DNA from: Paraburkholderia phenoliruptrix | GTDB lineage: Bacteria; Pseudomonadota; Gammaproteobacteria; Burkholderiales; Burkholderiaceae | NCBI RefSeq assembly: GCF_019511605.1 | Contig: NZ_JAEUAV010000002.1 | Location: 124,001 to 188,000, forward strand | Direction of reading: 5' to 3' | DNA: 64,000 bases | Shown here: positions 55,576 through 64,000 of the stretch, one piece after another | Layout: every line of letters starts with the position of its first letter | Position numbering within the stretch: the stretch's first letter is position 1 | Position numbers and translations under genes: made by a program | Notes under the pieces: model-generated | The model's database searches: none | What the model saw: the letters and a program-made list of their open reading frames with translations, nothing else | Told to the model about the DNA's origin: nothing

Positions 55576-56532
55576 ATGAGCGTCATGAAAACGCTCAATA
55601 TCATCGACTCCCACACCGGCGGTGAGCCGACCCGCCTCGTCGTGTCGGGCGGCCCGGACCTCGGCGGCGGCACGCTCGCGCAACGGCTGGAGGTTTTCCG
55701 CACCCAGTTCGACGAGTGGCGCGCCGGCATCGTCACCGAACCGCGCGGCTCGGACGTGGTGGTCGGCGCGCTGCTCTGCGAGCCCGACGATCCGTCCTGC
55801 GCGGCCGGCGTGATCTTTTTCAACAACGTCGGCTATCTCGCCATGTGCGGGCACGGCACGATCGGCCTCGTGGTGTCGCTCGCGCACATGGGGCGGATCG
55901 CCCCGGGGCGTCATCGGATCGAGACGCCCGTCGGTGTGGTGGAAGCGACGCTGAACGAAGATGGCAGCGTGGCCGTGCGCAACGTGCCCGCGTACCGTTA
56001 CCGCAAGGATGTCGAAGTGGACGTGCCCGGTCATGGCGTGCTGACGGGCGATATCGGCTGGGGCGGCAACTGGTTCTTTCTCGTCGCGGAACATGGCCAT
56101 GCGCTCGAGGCCGCGCGCATTCCCGAGCTGACGACCTTTAGCGCCGCGATCCGCGACGCGCTCATCGAGCAGCGCATTACCGGCGCGGATGGCGCGCTGA
56201 TCGACCATATCGAACTCTTCGCGCCTGGCTCGCGCGAGGGCGTGGACAGCCGCAGTTTCGTCCTCTGTCCGGGCAACGCGTACGACCGCTCGCCGTGCGG
56301 CACGGGCACCAGCGCGAAGGTGGCATGCCTCGCCGCGGACGGCAAGCTCGCCGAAGGCGCGCTGTGGCGGCAGGAGAGCATTATCGGCAGCGTTTTCGAG
56401 GCAAGCTACCGGCAGGCGGGCGACGGCGTCCGCGTGATTCCGACCATTACCGGGCATGCGCATATCACGGCGGAAGGGCGCCTGTGCTTCGACGAGCGCG
56501 ATCCGTTCGCATGGGGCATCCGCACCGCATGA
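55576..56532 (+). CDS. lhpA: 4-hydroxyproline 2-epimerase
   Basis: 318 residues from the ATG at 55576 (ATG at 55585 also possible). Interconverts trans-4-hydroxy-L-proline and cis-4-hydroxy-D-proline. Proline-racemase fold with both catalytic Cys: Cys91 in MCGHGTIG and Cys242 in [10 protein letters not shown]. Having Cys at both sites indicates epimerase rather than trans-3-hydroxyproline dehydratase. N-terminus [14 protein letters not shown] is typical. Overlaps the next gene by 4 bp. Confidence 0.9.
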   Translation: MSVMKTLNIIDSHTGGEPTRLVVSGGPDLGGGTLAQRLEVFRTQFDEWRAGIVTEPRGSDVVVGALLCEPDDPSCAAGVIFFNNVGYLAMCGHGTIGLVVSLAHMGRIAPGRHRIETPVGVVEATLNEDGSVAVRNVPAYRYRKDVEVDVPGHGVLTGDIGWGGNWFFLVAEHGHALEAARIPELTTFSAAIRDALIEQRITGADGALIDHIELFAPGSREGVDSRSFVLCPGNAYDRSPCGTGTSAKVACLAADGKLAEGALWRQESIIGSVFEASYRQAGDGVRVIPTITGHAHITAEGRLCFDERDPFAWGIRTA

Positions 56533-57656
56533 CCGCCGATGCGTTGATTGTCGGCGCGGGCATTGTGGGTGCGGCATGCGCGGCCGAACTCGCCGGGCTC
56601 GGCATGCGTGTCGAGGTGCTCGATGCGCAAGGTATCGGCGGCGGCGCGACGGCGGCCGGCATGGGCCATATTGTCGTGATGAACGACTCGCCGGCAGAAC
56701 TGGCGCTCTCGCATTATTCGCGCGAACTCTGGTTGCAACTCGCGCCGCAGTTACGCGCGCGCGATGCGTTCGCGCGCTGCGGCACGCTGTGGCTCGCCGC
56801 GGACGAAGAAGAATGGCAAGCCGCCTGCGCCATGCATGCCGCCTACCAGGCGCACGGCGTCGCGGTGCAACTACTCGATGCGCCCGCGCTACGCGAAGCG
56901 GAGCCGGCGGTGGCCGCTTCGCTCGTCGGCGGCTTGCGCATCGAGCATGACAGTATCGTCTACGCGCCCACCGCGGCCGAGTGGCTGCTGACGCGCTCGC
57001 CGGCCGCCGCCAATATCAGCGTGCGATCCGGCGCGGCAGTCGTTCGTGTCGATGCGAGCAGCGCGACGCTCGCCAACGGCGAACGGCGCAGCGCGGCGCA
57101 TGTGATCGTCGCGAACGGCATGGGCGCTCGGGAACTGATTGCGGCGTTGCCGCTGCAACCGAAGAAGGGCCACTTGCTTATCACCGACCGCTATCCCGAA
57201 CTGATACATCATCAACTGCTCGAGCTTGGGTACATCAAGAGCGCGCACCATGCGAGCGGCACTTCCGTCGCGTTCAATGCGCAGCCGCGCCCCACGGGGC
57301 AAGTGCTGGTGGGCTCGTCGCGTCAATTCGATACCACCGACCCGGCCGTCGAGATGCCCGTGCTCGCGCGCATGCTGCAGCGCGCGGCGCACTATCTGCC
57401 GATGTTGCCGCAACTGCACGGCATACGCGCGTGGACCGGCTTTCGCGCGGCTTCGCCGGATGGCTTGCCGCTGATCGGCGCGGCCGGCGAATGTGCGCCC
57501 GGCGTGTGGCTCGCCGTCGGTCATGAAGGTTTGGGCGTGACGACTTCGCTCGCGACGGCAAAGCTGCTTGCCGCGCAAATCGTCGGCAGTGCAGCGGCCA
57601 TTGCTGTCGAGCCTTATCTGCCGGGCCGGTTCATGCACGAGGTGACGCATGAGTGA
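56529..57656 (+). CDS. FAD-dependent D-hydroxyproline dehydrogenase, catalytic subunit-like
   Basis: 375 residues from the ATG at 56529. DAO-fold: [17 protein letters not shown] (Rossmann FAD site) at the N-terminus, [27 protein letters not shown], and [20 protein letters not shown] near the C-terminus. With the 2Fe-2S subunit and the FAD/NAD oxidoreductase it forms the multi-subunit D-hydroxyproline dehydrogenase type that oxidises cis-4-hydroxy-D-proline. Overlaps the next gene by 8 bp. Confidence 0.88.
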   Translation: MTADALIVGAGIVGAACAAELAGLGMRVEVLDAQGIGGGATAAGMGHIVVMNDSPAELALSHYSRELWLQLAPQLRARDAFARCGTLWLAADEEEWQAACAMHAAYQAHGVAVQLLDAPALREAEPAVAASLVGGLRIEHDSIVYAPTAAEWLLTRSPAAANISVRSGAAVVRVDASSATLANGERRSAAHVIVANGMGARELIAALPLQPKKGHLLITDRYPELIHHQLLELGYIKSAHHASGTSVAFNAQPRPTGQVLVGSSRQFDTTDPAVEMPVLARMLQRAAHYLPMLPQLHGIRAWTGFRAASPDGLPLIGAAGECAPGVWLAVGHEGLGVTTSLATAKLLAAQIVGSAAAIAVEPYLPGRFMHEVTHE

Positions 57657-57924
57657 GAGCGGCGCGGCGCGCGTCCGTCTGAGCGTGGACGGCGTGGCGA
57701 TCGAGGTGGACGCAGGAACGACGGTGGCTGCGGCTCTGAATCTGGCCGGCGCCTGCAGCGGCACACGCGTGTCCGTGCGCGGCGAGCCGCGTGCCGCGTT
57801 CTGCGGCATGGGCATTTGTCAGGAATGCCGCGTCACGATAGACGGCCGCGCGCATGTGCTGGCGTGCCAGACGCTGTGCCGCAATGGCCAGACGGTACGC
57901 ACGCAGAAGGCGGACGCGCGATGA
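57649..57924 (+). CDS. 2Fe-2S subunit of D-hydroxyproline dehydrogenase
   Basis: 91 residues. VSVRGEPRAAFCGMGICQECRVTIDGRAHVLACQT gives C52, C57, C60 and C73: a plant-type 2Fe-2S pattern. This is the small iron-sulphur partner (sarcosine-oxidase alpha N-terminal/HcnA-like) of the two FAD proteins on either side. After it lie 160 bp without a clear gene. Confidence 0.86.
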   Translation: MSESGAARVRLSVDGVAIEVDAGTTVAAALNLAGACSGTRVSVRGEPRAAFCGMGICQECRVTIDGRAHVLACQTLCRNGQTVRTQKADAR

Positions 57925-58084
57925 GACGCGGATCGGGCAGTGCTTCGACGCGGGCTGGCCAACGGTGCTTCGCCTCGCTACCTGCAACGCACGCGAGTCT
58001 GATGCTTGATTGCTGCCGCTACCAACGCGCCCTCGGCGATTGCGCGCGACTACACCTCATGCACGAAGTCAAGGCGGACCCAAC

Positions 58085-59365
58085 GTGAGCCAGCATTTCG
58101 ACGTCATCGTAGTGGGCGCGGGCCCGGCGGGCCTCCACGCCGCGCTCGCGGCGGCGCGCGAAGGCGCGACGGTGGCCTTGCTCGACGACAACCCGCACGC
58201 CGGCGGCCAGATCTGGCGTCAAGGCCCCGGCGGCTCGCAGCCGGCGCCGCTGCACACGTTGCTGGCCGAGCTACACCGTTGCCGCAACGTCATTCACTTT
58301 GCCGCGGCCCGCGTCGTCGCGCCGCTTGCCGCGCATGAGCTTCTGATCGAATCCGCGGAACTGGGCGGCGTATGCATGAGCTACGGGCGCCTGATTCTCG
58401 CGACCGGCGCGCGCGAGCGCCTGCTGCCGTTCGCCGGCTGGACCTTGCCGGGCGTGACCGGCGCGGGCGGGCTTCAGGCGTTGATCAAGGGCGGCATGCC
58501 AGTGCGCGGCGAGCGCGTCGTGATTGCCGGCAGCGGTCCGTTGCTGATCGCCGCATTGGCAACCGCGCGCGCGGCCGGCGCGCGGGTGCTGGCGGTAGTC
58601 GAGCAAGCCTCGGCTGCGCGAGTCGCGCGTTTCGGAGTGTCGTTGCTGAGCGAACCGTCCAGGTTGCGGCAGGCCCTCGGCATGACGCGCGGCTTTGTTG
58701 GCGTGCCCTACTGGAGCGGCAGTATGGTCGAGGCGGCGCGCGGCGACGGCCGGGTTCAGCAGGTCACGATACGGCGCGGCGAGCGCCGCGTGACGCTCGA
58801 TTGCGAGCGCGTCGCGTGCGGCTTCGGGCTTGTGCCGAACATCGCGCTTGCGCAAGCGCTCGGCTGTGCGATTGACGAAGCGGGCGGCATTGTCGTCGAT
58901 GACGCGCAGCGCACCTCCGTCGACGGCATCTTCGCGGCCGGAGAGTGCACCGGCGTGGGCGGCGCGGAACTGGCAGCGGTCGAAGGCGAATTGGCGGGCC
59001 TGGCGGCACGCGGCGCAACGCTGAATTGCAGCGCGCTGCACGCCCGACGAGCGCGCTGGCGCCGCTTCGCGGCACGCGTCGAGACGGCCTTCGCTTTGCA
59101 GCCCGCCGCCCGCACGCCGCCCGCCGACGACACGCTGTTATGCCGCTGCGAGGACGTGAGCGTCGGTGAAGTACGTGGCTTCGACAACTGGCGCGATGCC
59201 AAGCTGCATACGCGCTGCGGCATGGGCGCCTGCCAGGGGAAGGTGTGCGCAATCGCTGCGAACGTGTACTTCGGCTGGGCGGGCGCGGCGCCGCGTCCGC
59301 CGTTCAGTCCCGCGCGAATCGGCACGCTGATGGCGGCAGGCGAGTCGGCGCCGGGGGAGGGTTGA
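58085..59365 (+). CDS. FAD/NAD-binding oxidoreductase subunit with BFD-like 2Fe-2S site
   Basis: 426 residues from a GTG at 58085 (no good Shine-Dalgarno). N-terminal FAD site GAGPAGLHAALAAAREG, central NAD-type site (GERVVIAGSGPLLIAALATARAAGARV), typical pyridine-nucleotide-disulphide layout, and a C-terminal [2Fe-2S] BFD-like set CRCEDVSVGEV with CGMGACQGKVC. Same type as HcnB/LhpE-like subunits that accept electrons from the catalytic subunit. Confidence 0.86.
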   Translation: MSQHFDVIVVGAGPAGLHAALAAAREGATVALLDDNPHAGGQIWRQGPGGSQPAPLHTLLAELHRCRNVIHFAAARVVAPLAAHELLIESAELGGVCMSYGRLILATGARERLLPFAGWTLPGVTGAGGLQALIKGGMPVRGERVVIAGSGPLLIAALATARAAGARVLAVVEQASAARVARFGVSLLSEPSRLRQALGMTRGFVGVPYWSGSMVEAARGDGRVQQVTIRRGERRVTLDCERVACGFGLVPNIALAQALGCAIDEAGGIVVDDAQRTSVDGIFAAGECTGVGGAELAAVEGELAGLAARGATLNCSALHARRARWRRFAARVETAFALQPAARTPPADDTLLCRCEDVSVGEVRGFDNWRDAKLHTRCGMGACQGKVCAIAANVYFGWAGAAPRPPFSPARIGTLMAAGESAPGEG

Positions 59366-59507
59366 CGCGTGTTGACCAACGCTCGCGTGCGCTCGCGTTC
59401 GCATATTGGCGGCGAATGCGCAGCTTTATAATCGACGGCGCACGCAGCGCGAATCACTTCGCAACACAGCGAGGCGCCGCCGCACGCAGCGCCTGGCGCA
59501 GGCTCAC

Positions 59508-60305
59508 ATGGACGGCTCGGAACCACGGACCCGCACGATGAACACGCTGGCTCGGCAGTTTTCACCTGAGGAAACAACGTTGTCCGGCATGCTGTCGCAT
59601 TTCAGGCAGCTCGAGCCGGTATTCGACGCGCTGCCCGACGTCGTGTTCTTCGTGAAGGATGCCGACGCGCGCTACGCGCTGGTGAACCGCACGCTAGCTT
59701 CGCGCTGCGGCTTCAAGGAGAAGGCGGCGCTTCTCGGCAAGACGGCCGAGGACGTGTTCCCGCGCCGCTTTGGGCGCATTTATACGGCGCAGGACGAAGG
59801 CGTGATTCACGTCGGCAATCAGATGATCGACCAGCTGGAGCTGCACCTGTATCCGGGACGGCAGCCGGGCTGGTGCCTGACGAGCAAGCAGCCGCTGCGC
59901 GACGCGGCGGGCAAGGTAATAGGTCTTGCCGGCATCTCCCGCGATCTGAGAGCGGACGAAAGCAGCCATCCCGCTTACAGCAGGCTCGCCGCGGTGGTGC
60001 AGTTCATCCAGGAAAACTACGTGCAGCCGTTGAACCTGAAGCAACTGGCCGTGATGGCGGACATGTCCGTTGCGCAACTGGAGCGCTATTTTCACAAGGT
60101 GTTTCATCTGACGCCGCGCCAGGTGCTGCTGAAAACGCGGCTCGATGCCGCCACCGCGCTGCTGCTTTCGCACGACAAAGTCACCGACGTCGCCGCGCTG
60201 TGCGGCTACACCGATCACAGCGCCTTCACGCGGCAATTCAAGGCGACGGTCGGCGTCACGCCGACCGAATACCGGATGCTGCTGCACGGCACGTCGACCA
60301 ATTGA
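59508..60305 (+). CDS. PAS-domain AraC-family transcriptional regulator
   Basis: 265 residues from the ATG at 59508; an ATG at 59538 gives 255. Residues ~35-150 form a PAS-fold sensor (LEPVFDALPDVVFFVKDADARYALVNRTLASRCGFKEKAALLGKTAEDVFP), residues ~160-260 two HTH motifs of the AraC type (LKQLAVMADMSVAQLERYFHKVF and VTDVAALCGYTDHSAFTRQFKATVGVTPTEYR). By position it should activate the hydroxyproline genes, possibly at the phased repeats at 55.3 kb. Confidence 0.88.
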   Translation: MDGSEPRTRTMNTLARQFSPEETTLSGMLSHFRQLEPVFDALPDVVFFVKDADARYALVNRTLASRCGFKEKAALLGKTAEDVFPRRFGRIYTAQDEGVIHVGNQMIDQLELHLYPGRQPGWCLTSKQPLRDAAGKVIGLAGISRDLRADESSHPAYSRLAAVVQFIQENYVQPLNLKQLAVMADMSVAQLERYFHKVFHLTPRQVLLKTRLDAATALLLSHDKVTDVAALCGYTDHSAFTRQFKATVGVTPTEYRMLLHGTSTN

Positions 60306-60315
60306 TATCCGGCTA

Positions 60316-60645
60316 ATGGCTCGCCGCAAGCATCACTATTACGTGTACGTCGTCGCGCTCGACGACCAGGTGTGGAACGAGGCGCGCTTTCGCCGCGCGA
60401 ATCCGGATTACCGGTTCGACAAACCTTGTGTGTATGTGGGCATGACCGGGCTCGATCCCGATCTGCGCTTCGACCGGCATAAGGCCGGCATTCAGGCGAA
60501 TCGCTACGTGCGCGACTACGGCTTGCGTCTCGTGCCGGAGTTGTATGAGGTGTTCAATCCCATGCCGTATCGCGGCGCGCAGGACATGGAAGTGGAGTTG
60601 GCGATTGGACTACGCGAAGCGGGTTACGGCGTCTGGCAGGCTTGA
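60316..60645 (+). CDS. GIY-YIG-like nuclease-domain protein
   Basis: 109 residues from the ATG at 60316. HYYVYVVALDDQVW and CVYVGMTGLDPDLRFDRHKAGIQANRYVRDYGLRLVPELYEVF have the YVYVV ... YVGMTG pattern of GIY-YIG domains, here with a longer spacer, and the Arg (RFDRHKAG) position. Final Glu probably in DMEVELAIGLREAGYGVW. Activity unknown. 10 bp after the regulator gene, likely co-transcribed. Confidence 0.7.
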   Translation: MARRKHHYYVYVVALDDQVWNEARFRRANPDYRFDKPCVYVGMTGLDPDLRFDRHKAGIQANRYVRDYGLRLVPELYEVFNPMPYRGAQDMEVELAIGLREAGYGVWQA

Positions 60646-60652
60646 GCGTGCG

Positions 60653-60913
60653 TTATTTGACGCCCAGTCCGCGCAACACTGCGTTGCCTTCCGGCGTGAG
60701 GCGGATGCGCGAGCCGCCAGCTTCGTTCGAAATGGTCTCGATCAAACCGGCTTCGTGCAGTTGCGGAATCTCGGGTTTGGCGGATGCGTCGATCGGCGCG
60801 TGCAGAAGCAGCAGCAGCGTCGCCAGTTCGTGATGGCTCAGCAGGCGGCGCAGGATGGTTGGGCGACGCGCCGGCGCAGCGGTCTCGTTGGTGTTCTGTT
60901 CGGGCTGGTTCAT
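60653..60913 (-). CDS. Small winged-helix-like hypothetical protein
   Basis: 86 residues from the ATG at 60913 (GAGGTACGC upstream). PTILRRLLSHHELATLLLLLHAPIDASAKPEIPQLHEAGLIETISNEAGGSRIRLTPEGNAVLRGLGV has a MarR-like helix-and-wing outline. Converges with the GIY-YIG gene, 7 bp apart. Function unknown. Confidence 0.65.
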   Translation of the reverse strand: MNQPEQNTNETAAPARRPTILRRLLSHHELATLLLLLHAPIDASAKPEIPQLHEAGLIETISNEAGGSRIRLTPEGNAVLRGLGVK

Positions 60914-61066
60914 GTGCGTACCTCGTGCGGTATTGTCCGAGGCATGATGGGGACGAAGTCTTAAACGATTCTTAAGCGGCATTGTCCTGTAACACCGTGA
61001 CATGAAGATGGCAGCGGCGCGGCTTACCAACCCTTGACGGACAGCTTCCGGCGGCGTCTGGCCGGC

Positions 61067-61399
61067 TTACGGCGCGCAGGTTTTCGCGGCCGTTTCGATC
61101 CACAGATTGTTGACATGGCGCTTGCCCGCGTAGAAGCGGTAAGTGGTCGCACCATTGTCGCTGCGCACCTTGATGACGTTCGAATCGCCGAAGTCGAGCA
61201 TCTGGCCCTGCGGGATCGACGTGGATTTGAACGCGGCGTTGTGGTTGGAGGCCAGTTGCGTGAGGCAGGCGACGACGTCGTTGACTGAGCGCTGCGTCGT
61301 GGTGTCCGTGACCGGCTCGCCGGCGTCCGGGTTCTTCTGAAAGTATGCGCAAGCGCTGAGAAAGAGGGGAACTGACAGGACTACGGCAAACTTCTTCAT
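61067..61399 (-). CDS. Lipoprotein of unknown function
   Basis: 110 residues from the ATG at 61399 (CCAGGAGAGAT upstream). Lipobox LSAC (Cys17). Mature part SVNDVVACLTQLASNHNAAFKSTSIPQGQMLDFGDSNVIKVRSDNGATTYRFYAGKRHVNNLWIETAAKTC resembles conserved Burkholderia lipoproteins with two Cys. The 280-bp stretch after 61399 holds nothing I recognise. Confidence 0.72.
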   Translation of the reverse strand: MKKFAVVLSVPLFLSACAYFQKNPDAGEPVTDTTTQRSVNDVVACLTQLASNHNAAFKSTSIPQGQMLDFGDSNVIKVRSDNGATTYRFYAGKRHVNNLWIETAAKTCAP

Positions 61400-61679
61400 A
61401 TCTCTCCTGGCGTTTGATTCGGCGGGCGGTGGATGCGGTTGAGCCCGAGGGACCGCGAGCGCGTCATGGCGCGACTGCCCTCGCCGCTGCGGTGGCGATA
61501 GAGCGGGCGACATCGCCGCGCGGCGCGCACCGCGGATCACGCGTCATTATATCGGGCGAGGGCGCGCCTCCAGCCGGTGGCGCATGGCGCGTGCCTGATC
61601 GGCCCGGGCGGGCCGCCGATTCGCGCTGTTGATTGCTGTCGCTTGTCTCGGGCCCTTATCTCCCCCTTACCTCCGCCCC

Positions 61680-63563
61680 TTACCTCCGCCGCTGCGCCTG
61701 CGCCGCGAGCCGCACCGCCGCGTTGCCCGCGCCATAGCCGTCATAGCCGCCGCGCCGCTCGACGATCTCCATGAAAAAGCGCTGATCCAGCTGCTCTGTA
61801 TACGCGTGGAAAAATTCGCCGCCGCGCTCATCGCGGTCATACAGGATGTTGTGCTCCCTGAGCGCTTCGAGCATGTCGTCCGGCAACGCGTAACGCGCAG
61901 CAAGATCATCGTAGTAATTGCGCGGGATGCGCAGCACCGGCAGGCCGTCGGCAGCAAATTGAGCAACTGCGCCGAAAATGTCGCCAGTGCTGAACGCCAC
62001 ATGGTTCAGACCGGAGCCGTGATAGGTGTGCAGCGCCTCGGCGACCGCCGTGTGGTGGTCCACGGATGCATTCAGCACCACGCGCACCGAACCGTCGCGA
62101 CTGCGCAACGCGCGGCTGCGCACGAGGCCATACGGATCGGGCACGAGCACGCCGGGCTCCGCCTGAAAACCGAACGCGGTGCGCAAAAACAGCACCCACG
62201 TATCCAGCGAATTGGCCGGCACCGCAAGGCATACGTGATCGATGCGGCTGAGCGGCCCGACTTCCGCGGGACCGTTGACGTCCGTCAGCACGAAATCCGC
62301 CTCGAACAGCGTGGGCTGGTCGGGCGTTTCGTCGACGAAATAGTTGAGGCTGCCGTCCGGCGCCTGCACGGCGGGCACCACGCGTTCGTTAGGGCCGACC
62401 TGACCGGAGAACGGCGCATAGCCGAAGCCGGCGGCGCGCTGGAATGCCTGCCGCGCGTCGTCCACGCGAAACGCCGACGCGCACAGCGACAAACCGTGTT
62501 GCTGGAAGAACGCATTGGCGAACGAGTCGGGCTCGGCGTTCAGCACGATCGAAGCGGCGCCGTGCTGATACAGCGTCACATCTTTCGAGCGATGCTGGCC
62601 TGCCTGGCGAAAGCGCAGCTTGCCGAGCCAGTCGGCCAGATGCGCGCGCGTGGTGTGATCCACCGCAAATTCGAGGAACTGATAGCCGACGTGCGCGGGG
62701 GCTGCCGGCGACTCGTAAAGCTCGCCTACCGTTTCGCGCCTGCTTTCCAGCAACGCGCGCGTCTGCTCTTCGAGAAACAGCAGGGAGCGATGCCCGTCGG
62801 CGGCGGTGATCGTGGTTGGCGCCGCGCGAAAACCGTCGTTGAAAATTTCCAGCGAAAGCGGGCCCTTGTAGCCCGCTTTGACGACCTGAGCCGTGAAGTT
62901 CGCCACGTCGAAATCGCCCTGGCCCGGAAAGCAGCGGTAATGGCGGCTCCATTCCAGCACATCCATTGCAAGCCTGGGCGCGTCGGCGATCTGAACGAAC
63001 GCAATGCGCTCGCCCGGAATGTCGGCGATACCTTCGACGCCGTCGTTAAGCGACAGCGTGTGAAAACTGTCGAGCACGAGTCCGAGGTGAGGGTGATTCA
63101 CCGCGTTCACCAGCTTCCACGCATGCCGGTAAGTCTTGACATGCCTGCCCCATGCAAGCGCCTCGTACCCGGCGATCACGCCGGCCGCCTCGGCCGCCTG
63201 CGCGAGCGCGCCGAGCTGGTCGGTCATCAGCGCGTCGTCGCAAATGGTGTCCGGCGACACGTTGCTGCACACCAGAATGCGATCTGTACCCAGTTCGTGC
63301 ATCACGTCGAATTTGCGTTTCGCCCGGTCGAGATTGCGTGCGAGGCGCTCGGCGCTCACGCCGTCAAAGTCGCGAAACGGCTGGAACAGCATGATTTTCA
63401 GGCCGAGGTCTTCGGCAATGCGCCGCACGTCGGCGGGCGAACCGTCGAAATACAGCAGATCGTTCTCGAAGATCTCGACGCCCTCGAAACCGGCCGCCTG
63501 GATCGCGGTCAGCTTCTCGACGAGGGTGCCGCTGATCGACACGGTGGCAATGGAACGTTGCAT
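61680..63563 (-). CDS. quiC: 3-dehydroshikimate dehydratase, QuiC1-type (bifunctional isomerase/HPPD-like)
   Basis: 627 residues from the ATG at 63563 (GGAGCTGTTC upstream; the in-frame extension to 63641 is weak). Residues 1-280: xylose-isomerase-like TIM barrel (SISGTLVEKLTAIQAAGFEGVEIFENDL, GYEALAWGRHVKTYRHAWKLVNAVNHPHLGLVLDSFHTLS, PLSLEIFNDGFR). Residues ~290-627: vicinal-oxygen-chelate HPPD-like half (HVGYQFLEFAVD, RIDHVCLAVP, GSGLNHVAFSTGDIF, GGEFFHAYTEQLDQRFFMEIVERRGGYDGYG). Converts 3-dehydroshikimate to protocatechuate in quinate/shikimate use. Confidence 0.88.
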   Translation of the reverse strand: MQRSIATVSISGTLVEKLTAIQAAGFEGVEIFENDLLYFDGSPADVRRIAEDLGLKIMLFQPFRDFDGVSAERLARNLDRAKRKFDVMHELGTDRILVCSNVSPDTICDDALMTDQLGALAQAAEAAGVIAGYEALAWGRHVKTYRHAWKLVNAVNHPHLGLVLDSFHTLSLNDGVEGIADIPGERIAFVQIADAPRLAMDVLEWSRHYRCFPGQGDFDVANFTAQVVKAGYKGPLSLEIFNDGFRAAPTTITAADGHRSLLFLEEQTRALLESRRETVGELYESPAAPAHVGYQFLEFAVDHTTRAHLADWLGKLRFRQAGQHRSKDVTLYQHGAASIVLNAEPDSFANAFFQQHGLSLCASAFRVDDARQAFQRAAGFGYAPFSGQVGPNERVVPAVQAPDGSLNYFVDETPDQPTLFEADFVLTDVNGPAEVGPLSRIDHVCLAVPANSLDTWVLFLRTAFGFQAEPGVLVPDPYGLVRSRALRSRDGSVRVVLNASVDHHTAVAEALHTYHGSGLNHVAFSTGDIFGAVAQFAADGLPVLRIPRNYYDDLAARYALPDDMLEALREHNILYDRDERGGEFFHAYTEQLDQRFFMEIVERRGGYDGYGAGNAAVRLAAQAQRRR

Positions 63564-63980
63564 GAACAGCTCCTGCAAAAACAGTCGGACGGCCGCGGGG
63601 CAGTGCGCACGGCCGCGATGCGCCGGCCCTCCCGCAGCCATGTTGCAATGCGCAAAATGGCCTAGTTCGTTACCTCAGCAGCAAAGCGTGGGCCACCATC
63701 ACACACAATAAGCGCATTTTTCCGACAGCATATACAAACTAACTAGATGGTACAAATTCGGATAAACCCCGAATGACGCACGCGGCTCATGAGCGCACAC
63801 TGCGCCTATGTTGAGAGGCGTTGCGGGTCGGTGGCCGTGCGCTTCGTGTTTCACATGTTCCACTTTTGCAGCTACGGTGCAGGGGAGAGGAGTAAATGCT
63901 GTGCTTGAGAACGCAGTGGTGCGCTCAGGCGCGAACTCCACATCCACCGCTCGCGCTGCCTTCGGTCTCAGGAAACCATC
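63564..63980. other. Divergent intergenic region upstream of quiC
   Basis: 417 bp without a supported gene. It holds an imperfect inverted repeat: CTAGTTCGTT (63662-63671) and AACTAACTAG (63737-63746), nine of ten bases matching in opposite orientation. Likely promoters and regulator site for quiC and the gene that starts at 63981. Confidence 0.55.
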
Positions 63981-64000
63981 ATGAGCTTCGCGTCAGTACT
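63981..64000 (+). CDS. Start of a rightward gene, truncated by window end
   Basis: ATG at 63981 after a good Shine-Dalgarno (AGGAAAC, 5 nt spacing), reading MSFASV at the edge. Divergent from quiC, so a quinate/shikimate transporter or enzyme is plausible but cannot be seen. Confidence 0.45.

Noticed and set aside
54265..56532. A 755-codon open frame covering the antisense of the deaminase gene and the epimerase
   Set aside because: Only the part from 55576 has proline-racemase motifs. The upstream part is antisense to a clear DHDPS-family gene and has a shadow-like Arg/His-rich composition.
63699..63947. 82-codon leftward frame upstream of quiC
   Set aside because: No Shine-Dalgarno, no family resemblance, and it lies in the divergent promoter region.
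1..64000. IS elements, rRNA or tRNA genes and transposases
   Set aside because: No DDE transposase motifs, no rRNA-like blocks and no cloverleaf candidates were noticed on either strand.

Overview
The window is high-GC betaproteobacterial DNA, most likely Paraburkholderia/Burkholderia (inferred from codon use, the types of phage genes, and a hydroxyproline-catabolism cluster next to a QuiC-type gene). About 53.6 kb is one prophage. Its left end, including the C-terminus of the integrase and attL, lies outside the window. The remaining ~10 kb is host chromosome. No rRNA, tRNA, IS element or CRISPR array was seen.

Prophage, left to right. 1-13.6 kb is a tightly packed leftward early operon: integrase, excisionase, J-domain protein, ASCH-like and Gp37/68 (DUF5131) proteins, a ParB-like protein, and an unusual number of small exported or lipoprotein genes. 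13.1-14.5 kb is the switch: an S24-type CI repressor between a leftward and a rightward promoter that carry the same 14-bp operator (GTAGC-N4-GCTAC), then a YdaS/Cro-like gene. 14.8-23.4 kb is the rightward early region. It holds an O-like replication gene with an iteron array (candidate origin) inside it, MmcB-like, DUF1064 and DUF1364 nuclease-like proteins, a possible Acb2/Tad1-like protein, an amber-interrupted zinc-finger gene and a Q-like late regulator. Immediately after the Q-like gene come a strong promoter and a terminator, the layout of lambda pR'-tR'. 23.5-33.5 kb is a lambda-type head module (Nu1-like TerS, GpA TerL, gpW, portal, S49 protease, decoration protein, capsid E, FII-like joiner), with probable TerS-binding repeats. 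33.5-47.2 kb is a Mu-type contractile tail (sheath, tube, chaperone with probable -1 frameshift, tape measure with lysozyme domain, gpN, gpP, gp45-gp48 baseplate, two fibre genes). A leftward moron (lipoprotein SGNH hydrolase plus HTH protein) follows, then the lysis region (coiled-coil membrane proteins, GH19 endolysin, holin-like protein, lipoproteins, patatin-like phospholipase), and at the right end small accessory genes including a receiver protein and a Cys-rich gene under a near-consensus LexA box.

The prophage/host junction is probably between about 53.63 and 53.87 kb. The first rightward gene after it encodes only the DNA-binding half of an OmpR-type regulator, which may mark the insertion point. 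The host genes are a trans-4-hydroxy-L-proline cluster (deaminase divergent from epimerase, FAD oxidase, 2Fe-2S subunit, FAD/NAD oxidoreductase, PAS-AraC regulator), a GIY-YIG-like protein, a small winged-helix-like protein, a lipoprotein and a QuiC-type 3-dehydroshikimate dehydratase, with the first codons of another gene at the right edge.

How it fits together: CI would hold pL and pR silent; on induction, O and the iterons start replication, the Q-like protein lets transcription pass the terminator into head, tail and lysis genes, and TerS/TerL package DNA. Functional names come from recognising sequence motifs by eye; no database search was run.
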